The notes under the pieces were generated by a model. That model ran no database searches. It was not told where the DNA came from and saw only the letters and a list, made by a program, of their open reading frames with translations. A DNA stretch of 64,000 bases from Smithella sp. (lineage in GTDB: Bacteria; Desulfobacterota; Syntrophia; Syntrophales; Smithellaceae): the NCBI GenBank assembly GCA_018056685.1, contig JAGPFC010000003.1, forward strand, positions 124,001 through 188,000, read 5' to 3'. Numbering within the stretch: the stretch's first letter is position 1; each line of letters starts with the position of its first letter. Position numbers and translations under genes: made by a program. This document shows, one piece after another, positions 53,186 to 62,403 of this stretch.

Positions 53186-54043
53186 ATGAGTGATGTCAAT
53201 GCCATTTTGCTTTTGTCCTGTGCCGACTGCAAGGGATTGGTTGCCAGAATTTCCGATTTTATTTTCCGTTTTGACGGCAACATTGTTCATGCCGATCAAT
53301 ATACGGCCAAGGCGGAGAAGCTTTTCTTTATGCGCGTAGAATGGGAGCTCAACGGTTTTGCTCTGGATCGTGATGAGATTCCCGCTGCTTTCGCGCCGCT
53401 GGCCAAACAGTACAAGATGAAATGGGCTTTGCATTTTACCGATAACAGGCCGCGTGTGGCGATGTTTGTGTCCAAGCACCTGCATTGTCTGCACGATCTG
53501 ATTTTGCGAAGGGATATGGGAGAGCTGGCTGCTGATGTCGAGGTGGTGATCAGCAATCATGAAGACGCCCGCGAGCTCGTAGAACAATTCGGATTGAAAT
53601 ATTATCATTTTCCGATCACATCCAAAAACAAGAAACAGCAGGAAAAAAAGGAATTGGAACTGCTCAGGGAAATGAAGATTGATCTGGTCGTTCTGGCTCG
53701 TTATATGCAGATTCTCAGCGGGAATTTTCTTAAATATTATCCCAATAAGATCATCAATATTCATCATTCGTTTCTGCCGGCCTTTGCCGGAAGGAATCCC
53801 TATCAGCAGGCTTATGACCGCGGCGTTAAAATTATCGGCGCGACCGGCCATTACGTGACGGAACAGCTCGATGAAGGCCCGATTATCGCGCAGGATGTGG
53901 TGAAAATCAGTCATCGGGATGCCGTTTCCGATATTCAAAGAAAGAGCAAGGACTTGGAAAGAATCGTCCTTGCGCGGGCTTTGCGCCTGCATCTGGAAAA
54001 CAGAATTCTGGTTTACGGATCAAAGACCATTGTGTTTGAGTGA
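53186..54043 (+). CDS. purU: Formyltetrahydrofolate deformylase
   Basis: 285 residues. An ACT-type regulatory region at about 1-80 (LLLSCADCKGLVARISDFI) precedes the formyl transferase fold (NHEDARELVEQFG, VLARYMQILSG, INIHHSFLPAFAGRNPYQQAY, GATGHYVTEQLDEGPII). It releases formate from 10-formyl-THF. ATG 53186 is the likely start; a codon at 53120 is in frame. Such enzymes balance C1 units in anaerobes. Confidence 0.92.
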   Translation: MSDVNAILLLSCADCKGLVARISDFIFRFDGNIVHADQYTAKAEKLFFMRVEWELNGFALDRDEIPAAFAPLAKQYKMKWALHFTDNRPRVAMFVSKHLHCLHDLILRRDMGELAADVEVVISNHEDARELVEQFGLKYYHFPITSKNKKQQEKKELELLREMKIDLVVLARYMQILSGNFLKYYPNKIINIHHSFLPAFAGRNPYQQAYDRGVKIIGATGHYVTEQLDEGPIIAQDVVKISHRDAVSDIQRKSKDLERIVLARALRLHLENRILVYGSKTIVFE

Positions 54044-54082
54044 TTCCACGTCGCCGTAAAAATAATCTCAGGAAGTCAATCC

Positions 54083-54898
54083 ATGTCTGATTCTCCCATA
54101 TTCGTCCTTTGTCAGCCTGATGCAACGAAATCCTGCGGAGCGTGCTGCGGCCTTTATAATTATGTGGACAGTTCCCGTTCCTCGCTGATCCTTCGTTTGC
54201 GATCGCGAACACAGCGTTTTCGTGAACTGGTGAAAACACCGGATGATTTAAGAATTTATTCCGGGCAAACGCTGGCGGCTGAAGATTTTCAAAAAAGATA
54301 TGAAGTCATTCACTGCTGCGAGTATCTGGGTTTTCTCGATGCAGAGGAAAAGAAAGTCGGTTGCCTTTTGCATCCGATGCAGAATTCCGGCACCGATATG
54401 CGCGACGTTTCCTTTTACGGACAGGAACTTTGCGCCGGACATCTCTGCCCCAGTCATTATTTTATTCCGCTGTCGCAATCGCAAATCCTGATCAGGATCA
54501 TTGACGACTGGTATCTGTACGGTCTGGTGCTGACGGATATTGATCTGGTCACGAAATATTTCCAGCTCATTGCCGACAGAGTCGGCGCCGAACTCAAGCC
54601 GGACCTGTTCGACAATCCGGATTTGAAAAATATCGCCTTGGAATATTTCGGCTGGAAAATAAACTGGCCGTTTCGCTCGCTGGAGGCCAACCGGTTGGGC
54701 AAATATTACTTTGACGGCTCGCAGTATATGATCAGTCATATTGACTATGAGCAGTTTGGACGGGAGGTGTCACCGTTAAATTCCATTTTACTGAGTCTTT
54801 GCTCTTCTTTTCAGGATGCAGCCCAATTGGAGGCGGCGGAGAAGATGATCTGGGAAAATATTGAAAAGTTTGTCACTGCCTATCAGCGGCAGTTTTAA
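54083..54898 (+). CDS. Cys-rich protein of unknown function
   Basis: 271 residues. Cys occur as CQPDATKSCGACCG near the start, IHCCEYLG, VGCLLHP and LCAGHLCPSHYF. The first motif resembles the YkgJ cluster. The C-terminal half is helical with no recognised domain. It probably binds a metal or Fe-S cluster. It begins 39 nt after purU and may share its transcript. Confidence 0.6.
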   Translation: MSDSPIFVLCQPDATKSCGACCGLYNYVDSSRSSLILRLRSRTQRFRELVKTPDDLRIYSGQTLAAEDFQKRYEVIHCCEYLGFLDAEEKKVGCLLHPMQNSGTDMRDVSFYGQELCAGHLCPSHYFIPLSQSQILIRIIDDWYLYGLVLTDIDLVTKYFQLIADRVGAELKPDLFDNPDLKNIALEYFGWKINWPFRSLEANRLGKYYFDGSQYMISHIDYEQFGREVSPLNSILLSLCSSFQDAAQLEAAEKMIWENIEKFVTAYQRQF

Positions 54899-54980
54899 TT
54901 TTCTATTGACATAATAGAGCGACTTTGTCTAATCTATACGCGATTTCAAGCAATTAACATATGATTTCAGGGGCTTTTAA

Positions 54981-55505
54981 ATGGATAAAACATCCAAAGA
55001 AATTCTTTTCTCCAGGGAAACGATACAAAATCGGGTCAGGGAACTGGCCCATCAAATATCCGAAGATTACGCGGGAAAAGAATTGATTTTGATCGGCGTA
55101 CTCAAGGGCGCTTTTATTTTCATGGCGGATTTGATTCGTGAAATCAGCATACCGTGCCGGGTGGATTTTGCGCGGCTGGCCAGCTACGGCGCCGGTTCCG
55201 AGAGTTCCGGTAAAGTCGTCATGACCAAGGACATTGAAACCTCCATAAAAGACAAAGACATTCTGATTGTTGAGGATATCCTGGACACAGGCCTGACCAT
55301 GCAATATTTTGTTGAGTGGCTGAAGGAAAGAAATCCGAGATCCCTCAAAACATGCGTTTTCCTGGATAAACGTAAAAGACGAAAAGTATCTTTGGAAGCG
55401 GATTATGTGGGTTTTACCATGGAGGACGGCTTTGTTGTCGGATATGGACTGGATTTCAACGAAATGTACCGCTTTTCCCCTGATATTTATGTAATTAAGC
55501 AGTGA
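54981..55505 (+). CDS. hpt: Hypoxanthine phosphoribosyltransferase
   Basis: 174 residues. The PRPP site is LIVEDILDTGLTM, and ELILIGVLKGAFIFMADL and VDFARLASYGAGSESSG match the Hpt branch. It salvages hypoxanthine and guanine. An AGGGG-type site precedes ATG 54981. It is followed by the zinc-ribbon protein gene. Confidence 0.92.
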   Translation: MDKTSKEILFSRETIQNRVRELAHQISEDYAGKELILIGVLKGAFIFMADLIREISIPCRVDFARLASYGAGSESSGKVVMTKDIETSIKDKDILIVEDILDTGLTMQYFVEWLKERNPRSLKTCVFLDKRKRRKVSLEADYVGFTMEDGFVVGYGLDFNEMYRFSPDIYVIKQ

Positions 55506-55533
55506 TTAAAGCAGTGATGGAAGAGGCTGAATA

Positions 55534-56550
55534 ATGATTATTCAATGCAAACAATGCCGGACAAAATTCCGGTTCGATGATTCCAATATGCAGGGCAGCG
55601 GAATCTGGCTGAGATGCAGCCGTTGCGGTCATGTTTATTTTCAGGAAAATCCCAAAGCCAAACAACCGGCGCCGGCACCGTTGACAGAAACGGAATTTGT
55701 TCCGGCCCGGGAAGAGGCGACACACACTGAAGCGGCATCCGGTCCGTCTGTGGAAGCGACTTCCATGGTTCATAAAGATGAAGCCGACAAATCCGTTGAG
55801 CAGATTCAAGCGGTGAGAAAGCGCGTCACGGAAGATATCGATTTGCGCAGGGAGAAGACGCAGGAAGACAGTGTGAGTGAAAAAGATGAGGAGATCATCA
55901 AAGCGCAAACAATAGAAAAGGATCAGGAAACTGAACAGACCAACGCCGAGCAAAAGCCTGTTCGCAAACGTTCAGGCGGTGCATGGAAAATGGCTCTCTG
56001 GTCTGCGCTGGTGATCGTGATTATCCCGTTAGTGATCTATTTCTTCGCGTTACCGCAATACGGTGAACAACTGATCAAGAGCGGGGAATATCTCATCAAT
56101 CAGTTTAATGAATATACAGGCATATCAAAACCGCTGCCGACTTCAGGAGCGTTTATCAATCAGATGGTGAAGCTGCAGGATGTGCGATACCGCAGAATTA
56201 ATAATTACATCCTGGGACAGATCGGTGTTCTGGAAGGCACGGCGGTGAATCGTGCCGAGTTTCCGCTGGCCCGGATACAGGTTAAGGGTGAAATTGTGGA
56301 CGCCTATTCCGTTGTTTTGGGAGAACGTTCCAGTTATGCGGGTAATATTCTTACCGATGAAGAACTGACCAACCTGTCGGAAGAGGAAATCATCATGAAA
56401 CTTCTTCAACCGGAGGGGCTGAAGAATTCCAACGATAAGATCATGCCGAACGGGCAGATCCCGTTCATGATTGTTTTTCCCAATGAGCCGTTGGGCGTCA
56501 TCAAAACAACGGTTGTGACCATCGGTGCGGAGCGTCTTCTTTCAGAGTGA
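55534..56550 (+). CDS. MJ0042-type zinc-finger membrane protein with DUF3426-like domain
   Basis: 338 residues. The first 40 hold a zinc ribbon with CKQCRTKFRF and LRCSRCGHVYF. A charged linker follows, then a single membrane helix at about 152-172 (ALVIVIIPLVIYFFAL), and an outer C-terminal beta-rich domain of the DUF3426 type (FPLARIQVKGEIVDAYSVVL). The arrangement is common in deltaproteobacteria; the function is unknown. Confidence 0.8.
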   Translation: MIIQCKQCRTKFRFDDSNMQGSGIWLRCSRCGHVYFQENPKAKQPAPAPLTETEFVPAREEATHTEAASGPSVEATSMVHKDEADKSVEQIQAVRKRVTEDIDLRREKTQEDSVSEKDEEIIKAQTIEKDQETEQTNAEQKPVRKRSGGAWKMALWSALVIVIIPLVIYFFALPQYGEQLIKSGEYLINQFNEYTGISKPLPTSGAFINQMVKLQDVRYRRINNYILGQIGVLEGTAVNRAEFPLARIQVKGEIVDAYSVVLGERSSYAGNILTDEELTNLSEEEIIMKLLQPEGLKNSNDKIMPNGQIPFMIVFPNEPLGVIKTTVVTIGAERLLSE

Positions 56551-56622
56551 TCCATACGGCCGTGTGCGGATTATGGAACTGCTCAGGATAGACTTATCCG
56601 GACTGATTCTTTACGATGAAAG

Positions 56623-57510
56623 GTGAAATCATTGAGATACGAAGGCAACATTTTCAGGCCGTTTAGCGAAGCCAACAGCTATCTGCTGCAGTGTACGATA
56701 GGATGTTCCCATAATCAGTGCACTTTCTGCGGCATGTACAAGGACAAAAAGTACAGGGAGCGGTCACTTGCCGAAATCATGGAAGACATCACCATGGCCA
56801 AAAACCATTACGGTGATCTGGAAAAAGTATTTCTCTGCGACGGCGATGCCATTGCTCTGGACATGGATATGCTGCTGGCCATTTTGAAAAAACTCTATCA
56901 AACATTTCCATCACTGCGCCACGTGGGGAGTTATGTCGGGCCGCAAAGCACCTTATCCAAATCCCTGGAAGAATTGAAGACGCTGCGGCGTGCCGGCCTG
57001 ACCAAGGCCTATATCGGTGTGGAAACCGGCGATGATGAGCTTCTGCAAAAAGTGAAAAAAGGCGTCGGTTATGATCAGATGCTGAAAGCCGGACAAAATC
57101 TGATTGCCGCGGAGATCAATCTTTCCGCGATGGTGCTTTTAGGACTGGCGGGGAAGGGCGAAGCCTCGAAAAGGCATGCTCTGGCCACGGCAAAAATCTG
57201 TAATGAAATGAAACCGCAATATCTGGCGGCGCTTACCGTTACGCCTGTTCCGGGAACTGTTTTGTATCGTCAGGTTCAAAAGGGCGAATTTGAATTGCTG
57301 AACCCCTTTGAAACACTGGAAGAGATGAAACAGATGATGGAAAATATTACGGCAGACGGCATCAAATTTGTCGGCACCCATGCTTCCAACTATCTGCCCG
57401 TTACCGGTACATTGCAGAAAGACAAACAAAAAATGATCGCCGCGGTTAATGCGGTTCTAAGCAACAGAGATGAAAGTATGCTGCGCCCGGATTATATGCG
57501 CGGTTTATAA
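56623..57510 (+). CDS. Radical SAM protein with a Cx4Cx2C cluster motif
   Basis: 295 residues. The cluster motif reads GCSHNQCTFCGMY, spaced Cx4Cx2C instead of Cx3Cx2C, a spacing confirmed in the bases at 56701-56736. GSYVGPQSTL and AYIGVETGDDELL are typical later motifs. It may be in the group of oxygen-independent HemN-related proteins of unknown substrate. GTG 56623 or TTG 56632 could be the start; the AAGGTGA favours the TTG. Confidence 0.75.
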   Translation: MKSLRYEGNIFRPFSEANSYLLQCTIGCSHNQCTFCGMYKDKKYRERSLAEIMEDITMAKNHYGDLEKVFLCDGDAIALDMDMLLAILKKLYQTFPSLRHVGSYVGPQSTLSKSLEELKTLRRAGLTKAYIGVETGDDELLQKVKKGVGYDQMLKAGQNLIAAEINLSAMVLLGLAGKGEASKRHALATAKICNEMKPQYLAALTVTPVPGTVLYRQVQKGEFELLNPFETLEEMKQMMENITADGIKFVGTHASNYLPVTGTLQKDKQKMIAAVNAVLSNRDESMLRPDYMRGL

Positions 57511-57541
57511 TGAACGAAATTCACTGATAAGAAAATTGAAC

Positions 57542-60500
57542 ATGAAAAATCACACGCCATCCTTAACCGACATCCAGATCGCGGCTGAGCAGGGTAATGC
57601 TGTTGCGCAGCGAAATCTCGGATTGATGTACCTCACCGGTAAGGGGGTTGCCCAGGATTATGATGAAGCCGTCGCGTGGTTCCTGAAGGCATCCGAGCAG
57701 GATGACGCCAAGGCCCAGTTCAATCTGGGTTGGATGTATCAGGAAGGAAAGGGTGTCGAGCAGGATGATGAAGAAGCGGCAAAATGGTACCTGAAGGCGG
57801 CGGAGCAGGACGACGCCAAGGCCCAGTACAATCTGGCATTGATGTACAAAAAAGGCGATGGTGTTCCCCAGGACGATGAAGAAGCCGTGCGATGGTTTAC
57901 GGAAGCCGCAGAACAGGGAATTGCCGTTGCTCAGTATAATCTGGGTGAGATGTACAAAAAAGGCAGAGGCGTTCCCAAAGATGAAAACAAGGCTGTAAAG
58001 TGGTATCGAAAAGCGGCGGCCCAGGGACACGCGGAAGCCCAGAAAAGACTGGAAAGCATGGGGCAGAGAAGCAAAAGTGCTGTTCGTGAGGATACCCCAA
58101 TACCGCAAAAACAGCGCAAAGCAGCTGAGCAGGAACAGCACGAGCCCCGAGCAAGGCAGAATCATGTGAATCAGCAGGGGAAAGCTGTTCCTCAGGATGA
58201 AGCGGAAATTGTCAATAAGTACCTCAAGGCGGCCGCGCAGGGAGATATCGCGGCGCAGTTCAATCTGGGAGTTATCTATCACAAAGGAACAGGTGTGCCG
58301 CGCGATGACGTCAAGGCCGCGAAATGGTATCAAAAGGCGGCTGAACAGGGACACGCGGATGCCCAGTTCCATCTGGGTGTAATGTATCATCTGGGTGAAG
58401 GCATTCCCAAAGACGATACCGAAGCGGTGAAGTGGTATCAAAAGGCGGCCGAAAGCGGTAACGCGGAAGCGCAATATAATGTGGGATTGCTTCATCTCCA
58501 GGGAGACGGCATTCCCAGGGATTATGCCGAAGCGGCCAAATGGTTTTTAAAATCTGCCGAACAGGGACACGCGGATGCCCAGTTCAATCTCGGTCTTTTA
58601 TACCAGAGCGGTGAAGGAGTTCAGCAGAGCGATCAGGAAACTTTACAATGGTTTCGCAAGGCAGCCGAGCAGGGAATTCCCGCTGCCCAGTTTTACATGG
58701 GTGAAATGTACAAAACGGGTAAATGTGTTCCGATGGATCAGGAAGAATCCGCCCAATGGTATCTCAAGGCGGCTGAACAGGATCATGCGGAAGCCCAGTT
58801 CAATCTCGGCATGATGTATAAAGAGGGGAAAGGGGTTGCCCCGGATGATGCCGAGGCTGCCAGATGGTTTTTTCAATCCGCCAAACAGGGCAATGCAGAT
58901 GCCCAGCTCAATCTGGGTTTGATGTATCATAACGGTGATGGCGTTCAACAGGATGATGAGGAAGCGGTTAAGTGGTATCGGAAGGCTGTTGAGCAGGGCA
59001 ATGCGGAAGCGCAGTTCAATCTGGGATTGAGCTATTTTTTCGGCGAAGGAGTTGATCTGGACTTTGCCGAAGCGGCCAAGTGGTATGAAAAGGCTGCACA
59101 ACAGGGGAATGCACGGGCCCAGTTTAATCTGGGATTGATGTACCATAACGGCAAGGGAGTGCCCCAGGACGATGCGGAAGCGGCGAAATGGTACAGCAAA
59201 GCAGCCGACCAGGGACGTGCGGATGCCCAGTTCAATCTTGGCCTTCTGTATCAGAAAGGGTTAGGTGTTGCCCAGGACGATGCGGAGGCGGCGAAATGGT
59301 TTCGGCGGGCGGCCGCGCAGGGGCGCGCTGACGCGCAGAGAATACTGGACATCATGTACAGCGAAGGGAGATGCGCTCCGCTGGATGAAGCCGAGGCTTT
59401 AAGCTGGTACATGAGAGCGGCAGGACAGGGAAATGTTAATGCCCAATGCAAACTGGGGGACATATACAGCGAAGGCAGAGGCGTAGCGCAGGATGATGCC
59501 GAAGCCGCGAAGTGGTATCTGATGGCGGCGGAACAGAATAGTTTGCAGGCGCAAATTAAACTGGGCGAAATATACAGCGAAGGCAGAGGCGTAGCGCAGG
59601 ATGATGCCGAAGCTGCGAAGTGGTATCTGATGGCGGCCCAGCAGGGTAACGCCGATGCCCAATATCACGTGGCAGTCATGTACCGTCATGGAGAGGGAAT
59701 CCCTCAGGATGACGCCGAAGCTCTAAAGTGGTTTTTAAAGTCTGCCGAACAGGGAATCGTTTCCGCGCAATTCAATCTGGGAGAAATGTATCAGGACGGT
59801 CTAATTGTCGGGCAGGACGACGCGGAGGCTGTAAAATGGTATCTGAAGGCGGCCGAGCAGGGCGATGCCACTGCACAGTATAATGTGGGCATGATGTACC
59901 GCAAGGGTGAAGGCGTCTCCCGCAACGATGCAGAGGCGGCAAAGTGGTATCTAAAAGCGGCACAACAGGGACACGCCGGCGCTCAGATTAACATAGCCTG
60001 GCTGTATCAGGATGGCGTAGGCGTCGCCAGGGACGATGCGGAGGCGGCGAAGTGGTATCGTCTGGCTGCGGAACAGGGTGATGCTGATGCCCAGTACAGT
60101 ATAGGTGTGATGTGCCGCAAGGGATTGGGAGTTCAGAAGAACTATGTGGAAGCGGCTAAATGGTTGTTGAAATCGTCGAAGCAGGGCAATGCCGATGCCC
60201 AGTTTCATCTGGGTGAAATGTACCGGAAAGGTGAAGGCGTTGAACAGGATGATACCGAGGCCGTAAAATGGTTATCGAAATCCGCGGAACAGGGCAACCT
60301 TTATGCCCAGCGTCATCTTGGTGAAATGTATGCAGAAGGCTCGGGGGTCGTGCAGGACAATGCCGAAGCGGCAAAATGGTTCCGCAGGGCGGCCGAACAG
60401 GGAGAAATATCCGCCGGGTTCCATTTGGGCGAGCTGTACCGCAGGGGGGAAGGGCTTGAACAGGATTATGCCGAGGCCGCGAAATGGCTCTTGAAACCTG

Positions 60501-61768
60501 CCGAAGAGGGAAATGCCACCGCCCAGCTTCATTTGGGAGAGTTGTACAAAGACGGTCTGGGGGTTGAGCAGGATGTTGCCGAAGCGGTGAAATGGTTCCG
60601 CAGGGCGGCCGAACAGGGAGAAATATCCGCGCAGTTCAATTTAGGTGAGATGTACTTCATCGGGGAAGGCGTCAATCAGGATTATGCCGAGGCGGCAAAA
60701 TGGTTCCTGAAGCCTGCTGAACAGGGAAATCTTACCGCCCAGTTTAATCTGGGTGAAATATATAAAGAAGGCCTGGGCGTTGAGACGGATTATATCGAGG
60801 CCGTCAGGTGGTTTTTGAAACCGGCCAAACAGGGAAATGTCGCGGCTCAGTTTTATCTGGGTGAGCTGTACAAAGACGGTCTGGGCGTTGAGCAGGACAA
60901 TAACGAAGCCATCAAGTGGTATCGGAAAGCGGCTGAGCAGGGCCACGCCGAAGCTCAGAATATTCTGGACATCCTGCACGCACAAAGAAAAACTGCCGTG
61001 CGGGATGAAGCGGCCATTGTCCAGGAGCCTCCTGATGAATCTGAAAAGGAAGAAGTCGTTGAACCTGCGAATGAGGAGGTCATGGCACAGGAAGAACAGG
61101 TCGTCGCGCCGGAAGATCAAGCTATTGCACCGGAAGAGCAGGTCATTACACCGGAAGAACCGGAAAAACAGGAAGTGCAGGTTGATCTGGAAACCGTTGA
61201 AGAAAAAGAAGCAGACGTCGGGGAGGACGATGCCAGTCCCGAAAAGAAATATCTCAGGGCGCTCAGAGAAGCGGTTCAGGGGAATGCTTCTTCTCAGTAT
61301 GAACTGGGTGTCATGTATCAACAGGGTTCAGGCGTCGAAAAGGACGATGTCGAAGCCGCGAAGTGGTACCTGATGGCGGCCCAGCAGGGACATGTCGATG
61401 CTCAGTTCGCCATAGGAATGATGTATAACAATGGTGAAGGTATTCCTCACGAAGATTACGAGGCGGTGAAATGGTATCGTAAAGCCGCTGAACAGGGTCA
61501 TGCCGATGCGCAGTTCAATCTCGGGTTTAAATTCTTCTTTGGTGAGGGAGTTACGCAGAACTTTGACGAAGCGCTTAAATGGTATCACAAGGCGGCGGAG
61601 CGGGGACAGGCGGACGCTCAGGTCTGGCTCGGGGATATATATCAGGACGGTGTCTTTGTAAATCAGGACATTACGGCAGCTGTCAAGTGGTACACCAAGG
61701 CGGCGGAACAGGGGCATGAAAAGGCGCAATCCAAACTGGATATGATGAAAGATAAAAGTTTGTTTTAG
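57542..61768 (+). CDS. Giant Sel1-repeat protein
   Basis: 1408 residues, made of about 34 Sel1 repeats of 36 residues each. Three blocks: about 4 repeats at the N-terminus, about 25 in the middle, and about 4 at the end. The linkers are charged; the second is Glu/Pro-rich (VVAPEDQAIAPEEQVITPEE). A typical unit is NLGLMYHNGKGVPQDDAEAA. There is no signal peptide, so it is probably cytoplasmic, perhaps a scaffold for signalling proteins. ATG 57542 is the preferred start. Near-identical DNA units indicate recent repeat expansion. Confidence 0.9.
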   Translation: MKNHTPSLTDIQIAAEQGNAVAQRNLGLMYLTGKGVAQDYDEAVAWFLKASEQDDAKAQFNLGWMYQEGKGVEQDDEEAAKWYLKAAEQDDAKAQYNLALMYKKGDGVPQDDEEAVRWFTEAAEQGIAVAQYNLGEMYKKGRGVPKDENKAVKWYRKAAAQGHAEAQKRLESMGQRSKSAVREDTPIPQKQRKAAEQEQHEPRARQNHVNQQGKAVPQDEAEIVNKYLKAAAQGDIAAQFNLGVIYHKGTGVPRDDVKAAKWYQKAAEQGHADAQFHLGVMYHLGEGIPKDDTEAVKWYQKAAESGNAEAQYNVGLLHLQGDGIPRDYAEAAKWFLKSAEQGHADAQFNLGLLYQSGEGVQQSDQETLQWFRKAAEQGIPAAQFYMGEMYKTGKCVPMDQEESAQWYLKAAEQDHAEAQFNLGMMYKEGKGVAPDDAEAARWFFQSAKQGNADAQLNLGLMYHNGDGVQQDDEEAVKWYRKAVEQGNAEAQFNLGLSYFFGEGVDLDFAEAAKWYEKAAQQGNARAQFNLGLMYHNGKGVPQDDAEAAKWYSKAADQGRADAQFNLGLLYQKGLGVAQDDAEAAKWFRRAAAQGRADAQRILDIMYSEGRCAPLDEAEALSWYMRAAGQGNVNAQCKLGDIYSEGRGVAQDDAEAAKWYLMAAEQNSLQAQIKLGEIYSEGRGVAQDDAEAAKWYLMAAQQGNADAQYHVAVMYRHGEGIPQDDAEALKWFLKSAEQGIVSAQFNLGEMYQDGLIVGQDDAEAVKWYLKAAEQGDATAQYNVGMMYRKGEGVSRNDAEAAKWYLKAAQQGHAGAQINIAWLYQDGVGVARDDAEAAKWYRLAAEQGDADAQYSIGVMCRKGLGVQKNYVEAAKWLLKSSKQGNADAQFHLGEMYRKGEGVEQDDTEAVKWLSKSAEQGNLYAQRHLGEMYAEGSGVVQDNAEAAKWFRRAAEQGEISAGFHLGELYRRGEGLEQDYAEAAKWLLKPAEEGNATAQLHLGELYKDGLGVEQDVAEAVKWFRRAAEQGEISAQFNLGEMYFIGEGVNQDYAEAAKWFLKPAEQGNLTAQFNLGEIYKEGLGVETDYIEAVRWFLKPAKQGNVAAQFYLGELYKDGLGVEQDNNEAIKWYRKAAEQGHAEAQNILDILHAQRKTAVRDEAAIVQEPPDESEKEEVVEPANEEVMAQEEQVVAPEDQAIAPEEQVITPEEPEKQEVQVDLETVEEKEADVGEDDASPEKKYLRALREAVQGNASSQYELGVMYQQGSGVEKDDVEAAKWYLMAAQQGHVDAQFAIGMMYNNGEGIPHEDYEAVKWYRKAAEQGHADAQFNLGFKFFFGEGVTQNFDEALKWYHKAAERGQADAQVWLGDIYQDGVFVNQDITAAVKWYTKAAEQGHEKAQSKLDMMKDKSLF

Positions 61769-61877
61769 ATAACAGGTAAAAGACAATTGCGCTGCAGCCG
61801 GCATATCGCGGCCTCATGAAACACCCGCGAGCAAATGCTGTTGATGATCCATTGAATAATCTTTTCAAGGAGGAATA

Positions 61878-62252
61878 ATGGTCGAACGAAGGAAAGCGCC
61901 AAGGCTGAAAGAAGAAAGTGATGTAACGATAACCGTTGTTTCTGACGGGAAAAACCAAAAGGTTGTTTATGACAGCAGTAAGGATATTTCCGTGTACGGC
62001 GCCAAACTTCACTCCCGTGAAATGTTTCCCATTAATACCCTTCTGGAAATAGATTTTACATCAAAAGCTGTCCAGGAGAAAATAACGGCGCTGGGAAAAG
62101 TAAAATGGATTAAAGTGATCATTGAAGACGCCTCTTATGAAATGGGTGTGGAATTCGTTAAAACACCGGGGGATGCCATGAAAAAACTTGAAGATTACAT
62201 CTCCTGGAAACAAAAGCGCACCAACCCTAATCCATTTGGCGATCCCGATTAG
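61878..62252 (+). CDS. PilZ domain protein, third copy
   Basis: 124 residues. RKAPRLKEES and KDISVYGAKL are the two halves of the c-di-GMP site. The C-terminal half (ITALGKVKWIKVIIED) matches the STAS/PilZ protein at 23659 almost exactly, so the two are close paralogues. AAGGAGGAAT precedes ATG 61878. It lies between the Sel1 protein and the PAS sensor. Confidence 0.82.
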   Translation: MVERRKAPRLKEESDVTITVVSDGKNQKVVYDSSKDISVYGAKLHSREMFPINTLLEIDFTSKAVQEKITALGKVKWIKVIIEDASYEMGVEFVKTPGDAMKKLEDYISWKQKRTNPNPFGDPD

Positions 62253-62403
62253 ATTCTGGCACGGTTTTATATTAAAGAACAAAATATGAATGGAAAAGCG
62301 TTGGCTTTTTGTGACATCTTTTGAAAATCACATCAATGAAATTCAGATTCCCCTATAACATGAATTGGTCACGTTGGCAGGATTCTCCAAAAGGAAAACA
62401 GCA

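Noticed and set aside
57563-58495. Long open frames opposite the Sel1 gene
   Set aside because: They mirror the repeat on the other strand and have no independent domains or ribosome sites.
57542-61768. CRISPR-like or tandem array at 108 bp spacing
   Set aside because: The periodicity is the 36-residue Sel1 repeat in a continuous coding frame, and the units vary.
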